Positions 60,873-64,000 of a stretch of 64,000 nt of DNA are shown piece by piece. The translations under genes and the position numbers were made by a program. Positions within the stretch are counted from its first letter, which is position 1. Each line of letters starts with the position of its first letter. The notes under the pieces were generated by a model. The model did not search any database. It saw nothing but the letters and a program-made list of their open reading frames with translations, and was not told the DNA's origin. The DNA comes from Paenibacillus zeisoli (GTDB lineage Bacteria > Bacillota > Bacilli > Paenibacillales > Paenibacillaceae), in contig NZ_RZNX01000006.1 of assembly GCF_003994465.1 (NCBI RefSeq), forward strand, positions 124,001 through 188,000, written 5' to 3'.

Positions 60873-62663
60873 ATGAAGCATTCACTGCGAACTTACTTAT
60901 CTTCAAGCGTGAAACGTAAGATGATTACTATGGTTGTAATTATGTTAATCTTTGTAGTTAGCATCATCGATATGGTCACTTATATCGTATCTTTTAACTT
61001 TCATTTGAAGGACGCCCAATCAAATGATGCTCAAAAGGTCCAATTTATGAGTGAGAATATGGATGATGCTATTTCCTATATGGGCAAGCTTATGGACAGT
61101 ATTTCGCAGGATGCGGAGCTTCAGACGATGCTTCAGGCGAGCCAGATGATGTCTTATGAACAACGCAGACAGCTTGAACAGGTCCTTCTGGCCAAAGTCA
61201 TGTACTCCACAGATAAATTTGAATCGGTGTATTTGTTCAACACCGAGGATTTCCTGGTGAAGCTGAATTACAACCCATCAGGAAATCCCAACATCCAAGA
61301 TGATGTTCAATCCCAGCTGAGAAAACAGCGGTATGATACCGTAGGAAGAATAACTTGGCGGGTTAATAACGGAGTGATTTATGTCGAACGTGCCATAAGG
61401 CAGCGGGATTCGTTAAAGATGCTCGGATACATCACCATTTCGCTTCAGGACGACTATTTGAAGCAACGGCTGCAGTCCGAGACTTCCAGGTACAGTTTAG
61501 TTTTTGATGAGAAGGATAACTTACTGGTCAGCAGCAGTGAGGATCCGAAGATCAATGCGCAGGATCTTCTGACCAAAGCCAAGGACAAGGCCGTGGGTGT
61601 CCCGACTCTTCTCGAAGTTGAGCCCTTCGGTAAGATGCTCTTCACCACTTATGTCTCTGACCAGGCGAATTGGCGAGTCGTATCCCTGGTTCCCTTGAAG
61701 GAAATTTCAAAGGGCACGGAGCTGATTGGGCAATGGATTATTGGCATTGGTCTCATTGGAGTGCTGGTTGGAGTAGTGCTCACATGGCTCAGCACCAAGC
61801 ATTTGATCGCTCCGCTGCATGACTTGAAGAAGGTGATGGATCAGGTGGAGACCGATGAGTTCGATCAGAAGGTGGATATCAGACGTAGAGATGAGTTCGG
61901 CAGGCTTGGGCGCAGCTTTAACCGGATGATGCACAAGATTAACTATTTAATCTCTGAAGTCTATCAAAAAGAGCTTGCCCAGAGAGAATCGGAATTTAGA
62001 GCGTTGAAGGCTCAGATTAACCCGCATTTCTTGTATAACACGCTGGATACGATTCGGTGGCTGTCTATGTACGGAGAGAACAAGAAGATCGAGAATGTTG
62101 CCGTGTCCCTGGCCCATCTACTCAAATCCAATCTGGTTGATGGTAAAGACATGATACCTGTTCAATCGGAACTGGATTATATTAATGCCTATTTATCGAT
62201 ACAGAAGACCCGTTTTGAGAATAAAATTCAGATTGCTATCCACATTGAGGATTCGCTTAAGGAGCTGTACATTCCAAGGTTTGTCCTTCAACCGATTGTG
62301 GAGAACTCGTTCGTTCATGGTCTGGAGAATAAAATAGGCACAGGCCATTTAAGCATCATTGGAGTCCGGGATTCGAATTACGTTAAACTACGTGTCATAG
62401 ATGACGGTGTTGGGATTGAGGAGAACAAGAGAATAGTTCTGCTTCAGTCTAATGGTGAAGAGAATCCGGGAAGTGCGAAAGGAACCGGGAACGGTCTTAA
62501 GAACGTACACAAGCGAATTCAAATGCTGTTTGGCGAGCCATATGGACTAACCATAGTCAGTGCCGAGAATAGTGGAACGATTATTGAGATTATTTTGCCC
62601 ATAGTGAAATATCCGGGCGATCCTTACCGATCTGAAGAGAAGGGGGAGCTGGCGGGTGTATAA
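60873..62663 (+). CDS. YesM-family sensor histidine kinase
   Basis: A 596-residue kinase. Helix 1 is residues 18-42, the extracellular Cache-like region about 43-285, helix 2 about 286-308, and HAMP about 310-360. The His_kinase domain has RALKAQINPHFLYNTLDTIR with His385, then an ATPase domain with NSFVHGLENK and KGTGNGLKNVHKRI. YesM kinases pair with AraC-type YesN regulators and control nearby ABC operons. Its stop overlaps the regulator start by 8 bases. The upstream RbsB-type operon is the likely target. Confidence 0.92.
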   Translation: MKHSLRTYLSSSVKRKMITMVVIMLIFVVSIIDMVTYIVSFNFHLKDAQSNDAQKVQFMSENMDDAISYMGKLMDSISQDAELQTMLQASQMMSYEQRRQLEQVLLAKVMYSTDKFESVYLFNTEDFLVKLNYNPSGNPNIQDDVQSQLRKQRYDTVGRITWRVNNGVIYVERAIRQRDSLKMLGYITISLQDDYLKQRLQSETSRYSLVFDEKDNLLVSSSEDPKINAQDLLTKAKDKAVGVPTLLEVEPFGKMLFTTYVSDQANWRVVSLVPLKEISKGTELIGQWIIGIGLIGVLVGVVLTWLSTKHLIAPLHDLKKVMDQVETDEFDQKVDIRRRDEFGRLGRSFNRMMHKINYLISEVYQKELAQRESEFRALKAQINPHFLYNTLDTIRWLSMYGENKKIENVAVSLAHLLKSNLVDGKDMIPVQSELDYINAYLSIQKTRFENKIQIAIHIEDSLKELYIPRFVLQPIVENSFVHGLENKIGTGHLSIIGVRDSNYVKLRVIDDGVGIEENKRIVLLQSNGEENPGSAKGTGNGLKNVHKRIQMLFGEPYGLTIVSAENSGTIIEIILPIVKYPGDPYRSEEKGELAGV

Positions 62664-64000
62664 AATCGTGATTGTGGATGATGAAGCTATCGTAAGCCGG
62701 GGTCTTAGTGAGAAGGTGAACTGGCAGGAAATGAACTGTACCGTGGTTGCAACAGCCTCTAATGGACAGGAGGGTAAGGAAGTTATTGAGAAGGTAAGAC
62801 CCGATATTGTGATCTCGGACATCAAGATGCCCGGAATGAACGGTCTTGAGCTGGCTGAATATATAAGGGGACAATACCCTGACATCATTACCATATTATT
62901 AAGCGGTTATAGCGATTTCGAATTTGCCCGGACGGCAATGAGACATCAGGTCTTTGATTATTTACTCAAACCGATAGAAATCGCCGATCTGAAGGCGTGT
63001 ATTCTTAAAGCGATTGACAAAATGCAAAGTCATACGCCGATGATCGGGGATGCTGAGCGGGAGAATCTTGATATTCTGGAATCGGGTATGATTATGAATC
63101 TGATCGTCAATGGAAATCGGGAGCTTGAGAATACAGTTAAGAAAATGAAAGAATGCGGAATCAAGGTCACCAGTGGTCAGATCGTTGTGTTCGAGTTATA
63201 TGAAGCTTCCGATCCATCCTATGCAGAATATGCTTCTATCTATCAATTCGCAGTTAATAATATAGTTACAGAGACCTACCGCTTGTTTGATATGAATACA
63301 ACAATAGTCAATTTTGAAGGCAAGAGTGTAGTTGTTGTGAAGACAGATGCTAGTATTCAAGAGATTATTATGCAGAGACGGGTGCTCGAAGCCACAACCC
63401 TGTGCCTGGAGAACGTGAGTACTTATCTGAAGAAACAAGTAAGTGTGGGGATTGGATCCAGCTTTAGAGGTATGGAGCAAATCTGCGATTCCTTTCAACA
63501 GGCTTTGAAAATGCTGGATATTCAATTGTTTTGGGGACTCCACAAACCTGAACCGTTTTCTGGAAGCGCTATCGCACAAGTGAATACTCTCATGGATCCT
63601 CGGCTGACTGAATCTATTCTGGAAGGCGATTATAATGAGGCCAAATTCTATTGGGAGGTTTTTGCCTCAAATATCAAGGCGTTACGGAACAAGAGCGCAG
63701 CACTTAACAGCTGTCTTGATTTCCTTATTGGGCTGTCCAAGCACGTTCCCCAAGGGGAAGCGAAGAATCAAATCACTCAGGCCATCACCGAGATTACGGG
63801 ACTGCGTACTTTTAATGAGTACTGTTCCGTGATCAGCCGAATTATAATTCGAGTATGCGATGAAATGAACCGGAGAAAGGAAGTAGAGAGGGCTAGATCT
63901 TTAAGTGACAGAATTATTTTGTATTTAGATACCCACTATTCTGATGCCCTTTTGAATCTTCAGTATATTGCGGATACGTTCCATGTGTCTGCAAGTCATG
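62656..64000 (+). CDS. YesN-family AraC-type response regulator, 3' end cut by the window
   Basis: The GTG at 62656 is preceded by AGGGGGAG with 8-base spacing, and the frame stays open to the window edge (448 codons). The receiver domain has KIVIVDDE and phospho-acceptor Asp55 in ISDIKMPG, then LLSGYSDFEFARTA and YLLKPIE. A long middle region of about 250 residues leads to LSDRIILYLDTHYSDALLNL, the start of the AraC helix-turn-helix domain, which continues beyond the window. It is coupled by overlap to the YesM-like kinase. Confidence 0.92.
   Translation, partial: MYKIVIVDDEAIVSRGLSEKVNWQEMNCTVVATASNGQEGKEVIEKVRPDIVISDIKMPGMNGLELAEYIRGQYPDIITILLSGYSDFEFARTAMRHQVFDYLLKPIEIADLKACILKAIDKMQSHTPMIGDAERENLDILESGMIMNLIVNGNRELENTVKKMKECGIKVTSGQIVVFELYEASDPSYAEYASIYQFAVNNIVTETYRLFDMNTTIVNFEGKSVVVVKTDASIQEIIMQRRVLEATTLCLENVSTYLKKQVSVGIGSSFRGMEQICDSFQQALKMLDIQLFWGLHKPEPFSGSAIAQVNTLMDPRLTESILEGDYNEAKFYWEVFASNIKALRNKSAALNSCLDFLIGLSKHVPQGEAKNQITQAITEITGLRTFNEYCSVISRIIIRVCDEMNRRKEVERARSLSDRIILYLDTHYSDALLNLQYIADTFHVSASH

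Overview
The window reads as chromosomal DNA of a low-to-mid GC Gram-positive spore-former of the Paenibacillus/Bacillales type. Supporting signs are strong AAGGAGG-type ribosome sites with many GTG/TTG starts, lipoprotein binding proteins, a YesM/YesN-type two-component pair beside sugar ABC operons, an Fnr with a C-terminal cysteine cluster, and many small regulator/efflux modules. No rRNA, tRNA, CRISPR array or intact insertion sequence was seen.

Layout. 1-9600 is a run of regulator plus effector pairs: TetR/SDR, VOC protein, MarR/hydrolase, a YtrA-like GntR with an ABC pair, divergent MFS/TetR, and XRE/quinone reductase. 10136-11976 is a DrrAB-type efflux operon. 12143-13584 is a MarR/nitroreductase/quinol-monooxygenase-like stress operon. 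13885-24554 holds class I aldolase, DoxX-like protein, a NarL-type two-component system, a MalT-like activator with a dehydrogenase, MarR/GNAT, an SDR and an AlaX editing protein. 24678-28501 holds TetR/DHA2 efflux and PadR/hydrolase. 28828-39286 is a PaaX-family regulator facing an eight-gene, roughly 9.5-kb operon. That operon encodes a double left-handed beta-helix acyltransferase, a glycosyltransferase, two related MFS exporters, a large fusion protein with prenyltransferase-type repeats, a chorismate-lyase-like enzyme, RmlB and RmlA. It is the best candidate here for an undescribed biosynthetic system, inferred to make a glycosylated 4-hydroxybenzoate-derived product. 39300-40960 is a gene-poor boundary with an Fnr box, a terminator, a DUF2071 gene and a decayed methionine-synthase-like 3' end. 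40974-46598 carries SelO, Fnr, an acyltransferase, Ndk, MobA-like and DoxX. The acyltransferase and DoxX promoters have Fnr boxes at exactly the same distance from their -10 elements. 46935-54541 is an alpha-glucoside-type uptake system (LacI, binding protein, two permeases, GH65 phosphorylase) with a terminator and four repeated hairpins after the binding-protein gene. 54958 to the end is a ribose-type ABC operon containing an M24 metallopeptidase-family enzyme, followed by a YesM-like kinase and a YesN-like regulator cut by the window edge.

A recurrent theme is regulation that can be read from the DNA: repeated TetR palindromes in two efflux loci, a YtrA-type operator, a MarR inverted repeat bracketing a promoter, and the tandem Fnr boxes. 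Two gene remnants (SLH-like and MetE-like) still carry their terminators.
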